Of a stretch of 64,000 nucleotides of DNA, positions 35,601-47,390 are shown one piece after another (the stretch's first letter is position 1; the number at the start of each line of letters is the position of its first letter). The position numbers were made by a program, and so were the translations under genes. This DNA comes from Neopestalotiopsis rosae (lineage: Eukaryota; Ascomycota; Sordariomycetes; Amphisphaeriales; Sporocadaceae), in contig JALGAS010000001.1 in the NCBI GenBank assembly GCA_023078685.1, forward strand, positions 6,510,001-6,574,000, read 5' to 3'. Below the pieces are notes generated by a model. That model was not told the origin of the DNA, did no database searches, and saw only the letters and a list, made by a program, of their open reading frames with translations.

Positions 35601-35665
35601 TTGAACAGGTATTTGCATATTATTTGTAGTATTATATTTATTTTTAATAAATTTTGTTAGCCTTG

Positions 35666-36604
35666 TCAGCCAGACGTGGTATTCCAGGCGTCAATATTAA
35701 TCCACGCGGCCGAGTCACATACTTTATCTTTCGAGGCGTTGGTCAAGTTGAACTCCCCGTCCGTCGTGTTCGCCATGGTAAAGCCAAAACACTGGCCGGG
35801 ATAATCCGTATTCCAAGTGTTGCGCCAGCAGACGGTGCTGCAAGGGTTCTGTTCTCCAATCTTGATGCTGTCGGCGTTTTTCTCGTTGAACTGGGCGCAC
35901 GCGTCGATGCAGTCGTTTAAGCTCTCGTAGCCTGGGCTGTTGACCCACTGGCCCTTGACGCCCACGAATAAATTGCTGCACTCCTTGCGCCATTGCTGGC
36001 CCGAATAGTCTTCCGGTGTGTATACCGTATCGTTGGCAGCCGGGCAGTCGCGCCACAGCGTTCTGTCGCCGTCCGAGTTGACGACCGCGGTTTGGGCCGG
36101 TACTGTAGTTTTTCGCGTCGAGGTGGCCGTCGTGCTCGCGCCATCGGCTGTTGTAGTAGCGCTGCCGCTTACAGTGGCGGCGCTGTCAGCGGTCACCCGT
36201 TCACTATTGTTGTGGTTTGATAGCGCCGCGCCCACGCCTCCCCCAACGGCCGCCAGCACGAGTATTATAGCGCCGTAGATGAGGGCCCAGAAAATCTTGG
36301 GCGGTATGCCGCAGCCGCATATTTGACGCTTTTTGCCTGGCGCACTCGGACTCGGACTCGGACTCGGACTCGGACTCGTAGTAGTCGGTGCGGCAACTGC
36401 TGTCGCGAATGCTGCCGTGCTCGTCTGATCGTACGGGTGGTATTCTTGGATATAGGTGTATTTGTCGGCGGCGTGAAACTTTTCTGGTTGTGGACTGTTC
36501 GATACCACTTGTGGCAGTGTGCGATCCGCTACTAGCTGAGGTTCGGTGCCCGGCACGACCTGTAGCGTCGAATACGAATAGTTGGAATTATACTCGGAGG
36601 CCAT
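35666..36604 (-). CDS. Single-pass membrane protein with Cys-rich ectodomain
   Basis: A single exon of 312 residues. There is no signal peptide; a transmembrane helix lies at about 104-127 (IFWALIYGAIILVLAAVGGG). The N-terminal 100 residues should be cytosolic and contain a Ser-Pro repeat (76-87) followed by KKRQICGCG just before the membrane. After the helix comes a Ser/Thr-rich stalk and then a domain of eight or so cysteines (WRDCPAAND, LNDCIDACAQFN, STVCWRNTW, GQCFGF) resembling PAN/apple-like modules, with N-glycosylation sites. Many fungal surface proteins have this plan; a wall-facing sensor or adhesin is plausible but unproven. Its stop lies 65 nt from the convergent glycosidase gene. 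Confidence 0.85.
   Translation of the reverse strand: MASEYNSNYSYSTLQVVPGTEPQLVADRTLPQVVSNSPQPEKFHAADKYTYIQEYHPYDQTSTAAFATAVAAPTTTSPSPSPSPSPSAPGKKRQICGCGIPPKIFWALIYGAIILVLAAVGGGVGAALSNHNNSERVTADSAATVSGSATTTADGASTTATSTRKTTVPAQTAVVNSDGDRTLWRDCPAANDTVYTPEDYSGQQWRKECSNLFVGVKGQWVNSPGYESLNDCIDACAQFNEKNADSIKIGEQNPCSTVCWRNTWNTDYPGQCFGFTMANTTDGEFNLTNASKDKVCDSAAWINIDAWNTTSG
36344..36378. repeat. Hexanucleotide microsatellite (ACTCGG)n
   Basis: About six near-perfect copies of a 6-bp unit inside the coding sequence, giving the Ser-Pro repeat of the membrane protein. Copy number changes stay in frame, so length variants between strains would be tolerated. Confidence 0.85.
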
Positions 36605-37667
36605 AATATTTGTTGGTGAAGCTAGATTATCCCAGCTGTGAGATTTGGGGATGCTCTACATTAGTAAAGGGGAATATCCTTTCTTTTACTCTCTCGCGAG
36701 AGACTGTAATAAATTGAGAGTAAGACGAGCATTGTAATGCTTGCCGCGGCCCCCAAGGGTCGGCCACTACTTTTTAACGTTTTAGAGTCCTAGATGCTAC
36801 CCTTCCCTGCAGAACTCGTTTGTACAATCGCAAAGTCGTGCCATTAGGGGCCATTGATTAGGCTCGCCAAGAACTCGCTACCACGGCCCTGGTTATGGAG
36901 CTCGCAGGGGTTCATTAGGGACCACTTGCTTGTCGTTATGCCCGCTGTACAGTACTTCGTGCAGGATTCTTTCTTCTGGATCTGTCACATAATCCTACCA
37001 AATTGGTGGCCTTATATCAGCACTATCTTCCTTTCAAGTGAAATACTGTCTATCGTTACACTCTTTTGTCGACTTTTCCTTCGGCCCGAACATAACAAAC
37101 GACGTAATAGCAAAAGCCTTTACATGCGAGAAACCGCACAGCAAGAAAATAGGGTCGGAGAACCGGCTGCGTTCCGGGACGGGCACTCCACAATGCTGGC
37201 TCATAGGGTATAGCTGAGAGAGAACCCAGGCTTGCCAAGACTCTGCGCCCCGTTATATCTGCTTAACCTTACTCTCCTGATCCAATAGTGACAGTCCACG
37301 GAATGAAATTCTGCCTCTCCCACCGCTTGCTCCTCATGGCTGCAAGCTTCCTAGCTCGTGAATGCCAATCACGCAAAGCGTGCACCCATAATTAACAGAG
37401 TCTGGACATATTGATCATCTGATCTGTATTGACTACGATCATGGGCTCCGCCAAAATCCCTGCCGGACATAACGCTCAGCTATATTTTTTTAGGGCATCA
37501 CTGGAGCGTATGGTAGCACAAGAAGTTGCCCTCGAATAATATATATGATTTCGGCGTTCTCCAGCGCTCAACGTAATTCCGCGTATTTGATTAAACCATC
37601 GCACTGCCGTCTCTATTGGGATGCAATTTTCGTCGGTGGACCATGATATCTGCCACGAGCTCTTCCT
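36605..37667. other. Intergenic, no supported gene
   Basis: 1.06 kb between two minus-strand genes. Short frames only. Confidence 0.5.
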
Positions 37668-39369
37668 CTAGAACGAAATCTCGCTCAGACGGAATAGAAC
37701 CTTCTCTATGAATCTGACGCCAACGAGAATTCCATCCTCATCTTGCATATCTTCGTCATCGCCAAAGTCCTCGTTCCCCTGATCCAGGCAGGTCAAGCAT
37801 GTGATTACAACCGACGTGTACTTGTCGCCCATTCGAGGTGGAAGTCTGGATCTGGCTAGAGCAACCAGATGATCTTTCATATGAACATAAGAGTTTGTTC
37901 CTTCGACGACTCTCGGCTCAAAATCTAGAGCCTCCAATCCCAAAGCTGCGGATGGATGGGGGTTGGCTTCAGTCTTGTCAGCGTCCTCCTCGGCGTGCTC
38001 ATAATCCACAAAGCTTGTCCACAAGCCGATCTCCAAGAGACAGACCCCAAGGCTGTAGACGTCGTGCTGCATGACATATTTATCGTGCGCACGGAGTCCT
38101 TGTCGAGATGGATGTCTGTACAGATCTCGCTCCCATGCAGCATCGCCCTTTCGCAGAGTATTGAAGTTCACATTGCGAAATGAGTCGAAGCCCAGTAGAT
38201 AAGTCTTCCCTGCGCCTTCAATCGAAGAAATATCTCCAAAGGTAATGATCGTCTCAGGTCGGATGTTCTTGTGCACAAAGTCGCATGTGTGAATCAAGCT
38301 GGTTGCTTGAGCAAGACGTCGGGCCAGATCCACAATCTTAGAAAGGCTGAATGTTTGCGACCGCATCAAATCTTGTCGAAGGCTCCTCGGCTCACGGGCA
38401 TCCGTCGGCAGGCTGAAGACCAGATTGAATGACCGAAGATGGCCAGATCCTGCTTCCTTTCGCTTCACGATGCCGTATGCAGCCAAAAGTCCGAACGCGT
38501 CCGAATCAAGTTGGCTCAGCTTCTTAGCCAGAAGTTCTGCATCTGTTCTTATCTGAACAATGTCAATGCCGGACGCGCAATCAATAGTGTTAAGCGCGAA
38601 ACGCTTGGCCGAGTCAACTCGATGGACAACTTTGGTCGTCGAATATGCCACAGTATCTACATCATCCCAATCCAGCTTGTCTTGTGCGAGCCAAACGTGG
38701 ATTCTTGAGACAGGACACGAAGTCAAAACCTCTCGCAATCCCTCTGCCGAGGTAAGTGTTGTATTGGATCTCGAGGGCTTTACAGGAGTAGCATTTGTAC
38801 TCGATCGACCGGTGGTAGATGCAGAGAGTCGGCGAAAGCCCGAAAGCTCTTCATCAATCAAGCGATGCGATATTGTCAGTATGGAGAAATATGTCGTGTC
38901 AAAGTCGGCCTGCCACATTCTGAGATCCCGTATCGTGTTATCGAGAGATGTGCGAAGGAATGGCATTTTCCATCTCTTGACGCCACCGCCGCGAGCCGGT
39001 GACTTCATTAGCGATTCAATTTTCGCAACTGCCACCTCTTGCTTACTCTGAAGCATTGCGAATACTTGAAGATGGATCGAGCAATGTTCGGGACCCATTG
39101 TATCTGCGACACGCTTCACGAACTCGACTTGCTGTGCAGTCCTGCTCCAGATACTTTCTACGACGAGTATCTTCTCAGCTAGAATCCTGTCGGCGTCATG
39201 GAGGTCTCTGTACGCTCGAATGAGCTTCTTGCCATAGCTGTCGCTCTATTAGTGGGGTCTTCATATGGCTGGGCATCCATCTTATGATCTCTCTCCGTTG
39301 GGTGAATTCAACGTACTTGAGACAAATATCTGCTCCTCCCACGACTGCCAAGGCCAATTCTACAGACAT
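37668..39369 (-). CDS. N-terminal helical (HeLo-like) domain plus pseudokinase
   Basis: Exons 39369-39317 and 39237-37668 join to 540 residues. The short first exon encodes MSVELALAVVGGADICL, and the joined start continues NYGKKLIRAYRDLHDADRIL. This hydrophobic start followed by amphipathic helices resembles fungal HeLo/HELL-type death domains. The helical region runs to about 150, then a Ser/Thr-rich linker. The C-terminal kinase-like domain (about 215-530) is degenerate. There is no glycine-rich loop, the catalytic loop reads VHKNIRPET with HKN (340-342) in place of HRD, and the DFG site reads GFD (367-369). The rest of the C-lobe (YVMQHDVYSLGVCLLEIGLW) is intact, so the fold is probably kept while catalysis is lost. 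The HeLo assignment is inference; the degenerate kinase is seen directly. It faces an active kinase gene across a 476 bp shared promoter. Confidence 0.82.
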
Positions 39370-39845
39370 AGTATATGAGTGTGATATTTAACGTTTGTCA
39401 CGCGATGATCATCCAGTCTTTTACTCTTGTATTTCTGACTGTGAAGTGACAGCCTCATGGATATGCATGAGTGCCTGAATGCCTTGAAATGGAGGCGAGA
39501 AATTGGGCAAGTCATTTGGTCGCACGAGGGGCTGTGTGCATATGTATTTACCTACCTGGGAGGGAGGCAGTACCTAGAATGTAACCGGACCAGTAGGCTG
39601 ATTCGGTTCTTTGCATTTGAGGGGGATGCATGGTCCTGTCTTTTTCTTTGCAGCCATCGAAGACGCAACCATCTGTTCAAATCGAAGACATCATCAAACC
39701 TCGATGCGTATTAGAAATTGTCGACATCCGCCGCAAAAGAAAGTGTCGAATTGCGATATTGCGCCCTCAACACCAGTCGACGCCATTGGACTTGCGGGGT
39801 CCCCACAACATGCGCCGCTAGCACACCCATCACTAAGCGTAAGCC
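39370..39845. promoter_or_regulatory. Bidirectional promoter between pseudokinase and kinase-RING genes
   Basis: 476 nt separate the two divergent start codons. No coding frame of merit lies between them, so both core promoters must be here. No specific factor site is claimed. Confidence 0.45.
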
Positions 39846-42809
39846 ATGGCTGGCCTCAGGTCACTTTCTGATTTGGTGCTCGATTCCAAAATCGAGACTG
39901 AGAGGTTGGACTCTGGCTTGCGACACATATTTTACGATACGGGCCCGTCCGCGAGCCAACGCCGAGTTCGACGCGAGGAAAACTGGGTTCGGGAGAAGTT
40001 CGTTGGACGGGGCTCCTTCGGCAATGTATACCTAGAAAAATGTGACAGTGGGAAGCTCAGGGCGGTAAAAGAGATCCAAAAATTTGTCAAACCAGGCGAG
40101 GAGCTGGACTATATGCGTGAGCTGGAGGCAGTTGCTAAGTTTTCACATCGAAGAGTAAGTTGCCACGCATCAATTGCTTGTAGTTTTGCTAACCTCATAA
40201 GTACTGGCACTATTTTGTTCGATCGTACGGCTGGTTTGAGTCTGAAGAATCTATCTTCATAGCGATGGAATATCTTGAGAATGGCGATTTGGATAAGCAT
40301 CTCCAGGCTCCTCTCAACGGATTCGAAGCAAGCCAAATCACTTCGCAAGTCTTAGATGGATTGCGTAACATGCACGAAAATGGTTTCGTACACCGTGACC
40401 TCAAGCCAGGGGTACGTATCACTGTTTATCGGAGAGGGAGCAGAAACATCTAACAGTGTACCCAGAACATCATGGTGGTCAGCAAGGGCCCAGAATGGTT
40501 CGTCAAAATCACAGATTTTGGTGTGAGTAAACGACGCCAGCAAGATGTCACAACGCTTCATACTATGAACCGAGGCACCCTCGGGTTTGTTGCTCCGGAA
40601 GTGCTTGAAAACCGTCCTGACTCGTCATATACGTTCTCCGTCGACATGTGGTCACTGGGCGCTGTTGTTTATAGAATTCTTACCAATGCGACTGCTTTTC
40701 AGAGCTACCCAGAGCTGTACGAATTCTCCAAAGGCAACAGGACGTTTCCAGTTCACGCACTTGAAAGTGTTTCAACCTCGAAAGAAGCTCAGGACTTCAT
40801 TCTGAATCTAATGAAGCTAAAGCCGGAAGATCGCCTATCTGCAAAATCGGCGACGCAGCATCCATGGATCGCGAGCGCCCAGAACGACTCGACCAGCGAT
40901 GTGAAACAAACTCACATTGCAGCTACATATGAAACCCATCAGGCCGACACGTATGTGACTATAGAATCGATAGTATCGAAAGATTGGAGTGTAGTCGACG
41001 CCGGTAGTCCGACCTCCCGCAGAACATCAACCTACACAGAAATTGCGGCTGTTGCGAGCGAGATTTCTGTCCGTATTGATACGAATATTCTTGGAAATAG
41101 TGGTGTGGCTCATGCAAATGTACCACTTGCTTCTGAAGCACGTGAACTTGTGGTATACCAAAAGCCCCAGGTCAGCGATCTTCCTGATGAAAATCAGCTA
41201 TGCCCGGATCTCTCAGGCGCCACGCCATTTGTGATCGATATCTTGGAGGCAGCCCAATCTCAGGCTCGTCCCCCACAACGTATGACAGAAGTCACGCTCG
41301 CGACAAAAACAAGGCGTACACTGAAAATAGGCGATAAATACGTTACCAGCATCCTCGAAGAGACCGTTCCATACCCTGAATATCGAACTGATAACGCTTT
41401 GGTCGACATCAATGGAACAACAAATGAATTTCTCAGCAACAGTGTCAATGAATTGACAGATCAGGAGTTACACGCATTTCTTAAAGATAAGATCTATCCG
41501 GCGGACGCATTTCTCAACGACCAGATCTATCCGGGAGTTCCTGATTTAGTCACATCCGGGTAAGCATCTTTCGCGGACGACTGATGTGCCTCCATCAATA
41601 TTAATCCGTTTCAGACACCCCAATAAATGGAGTTTTTCCCTAAAGAAAAGCTGGTACGAAGTGAATTGCAACAATTGCACTTATAACTTCAATTGGCCTT
41701 CGGACCCCGTAGAGGCCCTCCCATGCGGACATTGGATGTGTCATGGCTGCCTACTGCAACGCATAATCCTGTCATTGTTATCTCCAAGGTTCATGCCTCC
41801 CCTGTGCTGCAACTTGCCACAGGGTGAGATTAAGTTGAGAGCAACAAGACTGATTCTCACACAGAACACCGAAATCAGGTATGCTTGGGATGAGCTCAGG
41901 GGAGTCCAGGATGTCGTTAGAAAGGGTAATTGGACCTGTCCAAGGGGTCACCGACCTCCCGAAGGCTTACTACAGGTTACAAAAGAGTCCCCAGAAATAT
42001 GGAAAGATTCTGTTGAATGTCCAGCATGTGCAGGAGACACAAGAGGCCTCGGACGCTCGACCCGCAGCCGAAAGATGGAGTACTGTCTATACTGCTTAGC
42101 TCCCTTTGGCTCTTGCGATTGCCAGAAGTCGATACATATGAACATACATCTGTTTGTCGATGATCTGAAGCGAAAGGGATTTCTGACTGGCGAGACTACC
42201 ACGGTTGTTCTGAAGGTGCTTTCTACACGCGCACGCATGATTCAATTGACGCCTTCCGACTATATGAGCTTTGGTCAGATGCAGGGATACTCGAGATATG
42301 CCCCAGCGCCCGACAGGTTCAGGGAGCGAAGACAGAATGCTCGATTAGTGCCAGCCAATTCTGTAGAACGAAGGAAAGGCGGGCCAGACCCCGACGTTTG
42401 GGGAAAGGATGTACGGAGTTCTGATAGAATGCATGGTCAATCGCTACACCGACGTGCTAGAGCCTCCTACGGATTCTTGAAGCAATATGTTGAGTCTGCA
42501 ATTGAGGACTTAAGAGGACAGGAGGAAGCAGACGCCATGGAAAAAGGCGCTGCAACGTTCAACGGACATGGTGAGGAACTTGTGAAAAAGTCATCCACAC
42601 CAGACCGTGTGCAGCGGTATTCCTGGCTGAGTCAACCTGATGACGAATCTCGAAAGCACACTACACGCACAACGTCTCTCGGCAATCACGTTACCAGGAC
42701 AACGCGAATTGATGGTAAAGTTGTCACCAATATGGATGACGACATGGCTTTTGAATGGATGTTTCAAAACCCTCCGATAGGGTGGGTGGAGTATTCGGTA
42801 GTGGTATAA
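39846..42809 (+). CDS. Ser/Thr protein kinase fused to a RING-type zinc domain
   Basis: Exons 39846-40154, 40202-40411, 40466-41559 and 41615-42809 join to 935 residues. The kinase is intact: GRGSFGNV (54-61), Lys75 in RAVKEI, HRD at 167-169, Asn174, DFG at 190-192 and APE at 216-218. The middle region (about 300-535) is Ser/Thr-rich. It ends with two similar units, KDKIYPADAFLN and NDQIYPGVPDL. The last intron joins phase 2 to phase 2 and leads into CNNC (556-559), PCGHWMCHGC (574-583) and a CC pair at 602-603. This spacing is like the RING of fungal RBR ligases. More cysteine pairs (CPRG, CPAC, CLYC, CDC) follow, then a basic disordered tail. The product may phosphorylate and ubiquitinate the same targets. 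If the last intron were not spliced, the kinase would stop just after residue 537. Confidence 0.8.
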
Positions 42810-43151
42810 GTAACGGGGAGATATGATCAAGGACAAGGAATAACGAAGAATATCACGAGAGAGAGTGAGAGAGGAGAGGGGGGGGGGCCTTTTCTTTTCT
42901 CTTTTTCATTTCCCTGGGTATGGTTCATGGTATCGTGACTATATTCGTCTGATTAATATGGGTATGGACTACTCGACGAGGAACTATGGTACTGGATCTC
43001 TGTATACAACAAAGACAAGGATCCCGGCGATGTAGGTCGTATTCGAGTCTATATAGGCCTCTTCAGGAACTCAAAAAGGCCATGGGGATACAAAGGCTGC
43101 CTCGATAAAAACACGTGCTGTGTTTATGAAAGTATTTTTATTATTTAATTA
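42810..43151. other. Intergenic region with purine tract
   Basis: Convergent 3' regions, 342 nt. A GA-rich tract ending in ten consecutive G lies around 42860-42888. No gene. Confidence 0.55.
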
Positions 43152-45407
43152 TTAGTGCTCGTCGTTTCTATTAGTGTCACTAAAAAAATCGTGCTCCGGA
43201 ATTCCATCGCTTGCAAAGATGTCATGAATATTACTCGAATAAAATGTGACATCATTTCCCCCCATTGCCCATTCCAATGGAAAGTTTTGCCTTTCCGCTT
43301 TGGCAGTGATATCTGCCATCGCGGCAGACGTCACAATATCAAAGGCATCGCGTTTGCCCTTGAATGCCGGAAAATGCTCCACCATACCCCATAGCACAGA
43401 TGAGCATGTTTGTACTAGTGATGCAAGTGACGGAATCGTGATCCGTTCACGTACGGCGGCAGATTCTTGGTAGCTATAGAGAAGACTCGTTCCTGCAGAG
43501 CTCAAGTTCTCCACGGCTTGCCATAATAATGTCAGCCTGTATTCGCGAAAGCACTGCGGGTATACCTGGATCACGCGGGTCGCTGCTTCAGAAAGTTCGA
43601 TGAGAGCCGCGTCTGACGGATCTGGGATATTCGGCGAGGGGCTAAAAAGAAACACCAAGGCCCGATATAGCGACAGCTCGAAGTTCTCAAGATTGATGCG
43701 CGCCTCATTATTGAGGTTATTGCCTTTAGGGCACTCTCTGTACCACTTCCATAGACGGTCGCGCATTTGAGTCTGCCATTGGTCCAAGTCAAGTGTCGGA
43801 CTTACAAGCCATGGCTTTTCGTACAGAATATTGTACATTTCTGACTGTAATCGACGAAAGTGGAACAGGTGGATACCGATGCTTTTGGTGCGAAACCTTT
43901 CGTCTCCACGGTCATTGATTCCGCTAGATGTTATGAATTCGTCATCCAGTAGGCTGGGAAACTGGAGATGATTTAGTATAATATTGAGTAGGTCAGAATG
44001 TTGTCGTTTCAAATAGCAAAATGATTGATGTGGAAAAGTTTACGTACCTTTGTCGTTATGGCTCCATCAGATATACCCAATGGCATGTTCAACCCAATCG
44101 CAACGCCCCTGTCCATTGTGTACGCGACCCAGAACACGCGCCTCTTCATGTCGAGAACCAATGCGTCAGTCTCTGTGGTTTCTTGGTCCTTGTGTAAGCC
44201 TAGCTCGATCGCCAGTCGAAGCGCAACCCCAATGGGCTTCCAGACATCCCATATTGTAGGGTGATGGTAACTATATTTTGCCAGGAGCAGTGCTGCCTGC
44301 ACGGCGCTCAGATCGTTGGGCAGAACTGCAGCTTGATAGAACTGGAGCGCCATCTTGTGATAGCGGTCAGCTACAGTGATTGATGCCCCAAAGGGGTCTC
44401 GCTTTTTCCGAATTACAATGGCCACAGCAAACACGGCGAAGACGAAAAAGGCAGCCAATTTGAAATCGTTGTCGGAGCGCTCATCTGCACTGCTAACGAG
44501 CTCTAGCGACGCATACACAATGTCTAGTTGCCGTCGAAATGACGCTTCATGAAGTAATGGCGAGCCAGTCTGGGCGAATTGAAAGTAGACATTGACGAGA
44601 CTGTCCGCGGCCTCTCTGCTAGGTGGAGAGACCTGCGTGCTTTCGAATTCGCGCATCAAGTCGGGAAGGGGAGGTTTCTTACTTAAGAGTGACTCCGAGG
44701 AGACTGGAGGTGCTATTTGTGGAGTATTTCTCGTGCTCATGAATCGTCGCAGGAGGATGTGAGAAAATGCTGGCTCCTCTGCGGTGCCGCGTTGGGTAAG
44801 ATCACGGATCTGGGCGAGTATGGTATCGGCTGCCGCCGCATTTGAATCAACATGATCCACATCCTGGGCAGCATTCACTGGCGTTTTCTCCTGAACATTT
44901 TGCAATGAGGTTTGGATTGTCGAACGGGTCGTGGCTTCCGTATCCTCGTTCGGAATCACTGCTTGATTGTCGTATGGTACGTTGTGTCTTTGCAAGAGCG
45001 ACTCCAGGTAAGTGACGCGTGACTCCAAATGGGCGACACGCTTTTGTAAGCTCAGCAAGTGACTATGGCGGAAAACGTTTATTTATGGTTCTGTCATTTC
45101 TGGTGAGCAAATGTGGGAATGAACGCGCACCTTCTTGAAACTTTTTTCTTGGCTACGGCATCAAAACTGACGCACTCGACACCAGCAGTCTTGCACAAAC
45201 GACAGGTCTAAACAGTATGAAAATCAGTCATGATTGCGCTTATGTGCTCTTAAGTCATATCAGGCGAAAGGGAATCCGCACCGGCAGCTCCTGGTCACAA
45301 CGCCGCTTCTTTTCGCGACAGCGGATGCAGGCCGTGATGCTGGACCGCGGGAGCGCTATAGGCTGCTGCAATGACGGCCCTTCGCTAGAGCCTCCAAGAG
45401 TTGACAT
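43152..45407 (-). CDS. Zn2Cys6 transcription factor with fungal_trans domain
   Basis: Exons 45407-45282, 45207-45131, 45062-44048 and 43961-43152 join to 675 residues. The binuclear zinc cluster has Cys27, 30, 37, 44, 47 and 54 with spacing C-x2-C-x6-C-x6-C-x2-C-x6-C and is split by the first intron. A coiled-coil dimerisation segment follows (LLSLQKRVAHLESRVTYLES). The middle homology region has the family marks LVNVYFQFAQTGSPLLHEASF, AIELGLHKD and RRVFWVAYTMDRGVAI. An acidic Asn/Asp-rich tail ends the protein. It should bind CGG-type half-sites in the nucleus. Its neighbours are an MFS relic and a FAD oxidoreductase, which might be its targets, but nothing in the sequence proves that. Confidence 0.92.
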
Positions 45408-45848
45408 GACTTGTTGATGTCTCTAATAGTCGATTGCTCATTGAGCACAATTCTATAACGCTGTTTGCTTTGGATTATAGGCTCTTAGTTTAGCTGATCG
45501 TGACAGCTTCAATCGACCGAAAGGTCTCTTGTGAAGTCACATTTAGCACTCTTTGGCTGAAGAAGCGGGGAAGCCTAAGAGCCAGGGACTTGTGAGGAAA
45601 TCCACAGCTATTAGTTACAACGGCGAAGAAGTTCAGCTGAACGATACCTGAAAAAGCCCACGCCAAGATCTGATTCTATTCGACGCCATCTTTTCAGATA
45701 CAGGGTCTACTGTCAGCGTAGCCAACAATGGTTCCACGATGCCGTGCAGCTACCTAATTCCCAGGGTGAAGGGAGTGAGCAACTTTAAGCGCAGACTTGT
45801 TTCAAAGATTGATCAAGATGAAACACCAAAATAAGAAAGAATCCATTG
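45408..45848. other. Intergenic, no supported gene
   Basis: 441 nt between the regulator's start and the 3' end of the MFS relic. Nothing recognised. Confidence 0.5.
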
Positions 45849-46683
45849 TCATACTGCCGTAAATCGGTATGCGTCGATTTTATGGACTGCTACAGGCACA
45901 TTCATCGTCTCAAAGATGACCTCAGTCCACTCCGTCTGCCTGCGACATACTAGCCTCTGCATGGCAAGCTCTTCACGTGGTTTTCGAAGCCAAGAAACGT
46001 TCGCCACCAAGTCTGATGGGGATTCTGGAATGATGAAGAACCCCATCAAACCCCAAAACACAGCCAAGATGGCCTGACCGATAAAGAGCCAGCGCCAGCC
46101 CGAAAGACCATGTAGGCCTTCCAGTGCGCTGATCAGCGCCGCCTGCAGAGCTTCAGACGCAGCGCCACTGATAGCTTGGCACAGATGATAAAATGCCAGC
46201 CGCGTTGTCAGCTCGAAAGAGTCATACCTAGAGCAAATGCTATGCGTCAGCTAATTTTAGCTCAGAGCGAGCGCATCTTCAATCGGGGCCATACCAATGC
46301 ATCGACAGCAAGACCATGCCAAACCAAATGCAGTACTCGCACAATTCTAGCGAGAATTTGAGGATGTAGACCTGATGAGCGCTGGTGCTTATGGCAATGA
46401 TACATGTGATTGAACCACACACAACTTCGAGGCCACTCAGCCAGTACCTTGGGCCTACATAATTCAAAGTAACTTGACTAGGAATCAGTGCGAGACAGTA
46501 CGCAATTTGTAGATAGGTCGCAAAATGGTCGAGTTCATCTACGTCAATGGTTAAGTCTCCTTCTCTGGGGAATTTGATGTTGGTCCGGACGAGGCGACTG
46601 ATACAGCTGAAGAGTACTACTATATCGAGTCGCAGCATGAGGTTCTTATCTCGACGCGACCTCGCTTCGGCTTGGGTAAACAT
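45849..46683 (-). pseudogene. Truncated MFS transporter (Dal5/allantoate-permease type), likely relic
   Basis: Two segments, 46683-46295 and 46227-45849, join through a GT-AG intron to an open frame of 255 residues. They match the first half of the anion:cation symporter branch: RRDKNLMLRLDIV at the start, IPSQVTLNYVGPRYWL in helix 2-3, MHWYDSFELTTRLAFYHLCQA and SGWRWLFI in helix 5-6. The conserved stretch after helix 1 that normally includes a DQTN motif is missing, and the protein ends after about six helices. A working member has twelve helices and about 500 residues. The short frame is still open, so it is either a recent truncation or a decayed copy that happens to lack stops. I call it a pseudogene because the deleted parts are essential in the family. 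Confidence 0.65.
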
Positions 46684-47390
46684 TCTTGGACGCCCTCTTA
46701 CAAATATAATGAAATAAATATCTCAAAATGAGACAAGACTCGCGTGGAAGCACATAAATATTGTTGTGAGCCATCTTTACAAAGATGCGCTGGACCCGCA
46801 TCATTTATATCCTTGATGGCGACTGCGTGTGGGATACGCCAAGGCTTCATGAAGATATGAGCATGTATCAATAGGAACGCGGACCGCATACCACCTCATG
46901 TCTCTGTTACTCAGACTCTCTTCTCTCTTTATCGTGAGCTGTGACGTATTTTCATCGAGTGGAAGCTGTGGAGAGATCTCCGAAAGGCAGTTGTTGTTGA
47001 ACGGCGCCTAGAATCAATCATTCGGTGTTGCGCCCGCGCACGCGGAAGTGGGTCCGCAAACCGCGTGCGGCGATGTCCGCATAGTAATCCGGAGGCAGGC
47101 CGCAACGAAGAGCAACTTCTGCTTGGTCTGCTTTCTGATCTGCCGCATGTAATCGGCGGTATTATGTATGAAATTCCGTAAGCAATGGAAGTACGCCGGT
47201 CGTGGTACCTCTCGTGGCAGTCTGATACCGCGCGGTACCAAGCCCGCAGTGAATGAATACGAATAGTCAAATGAACCCCGCGGCTTCGTTCTTCATCCCA
47301 CCCTGACTCCCCCGTCAAGTATAAGACCGCTGCATTTCTCCTCCTCATGATGAGGAATTCAAAAGCCTATTCCAACTCGATTTCTTCTCC
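46684..47390. other. Divergent intergenic region
   Basis: 707 nt between the MFS relic and the FAD oxidoreductase. Arg-rich minus-strand frames here show no coding character. Confidence 0.5.
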
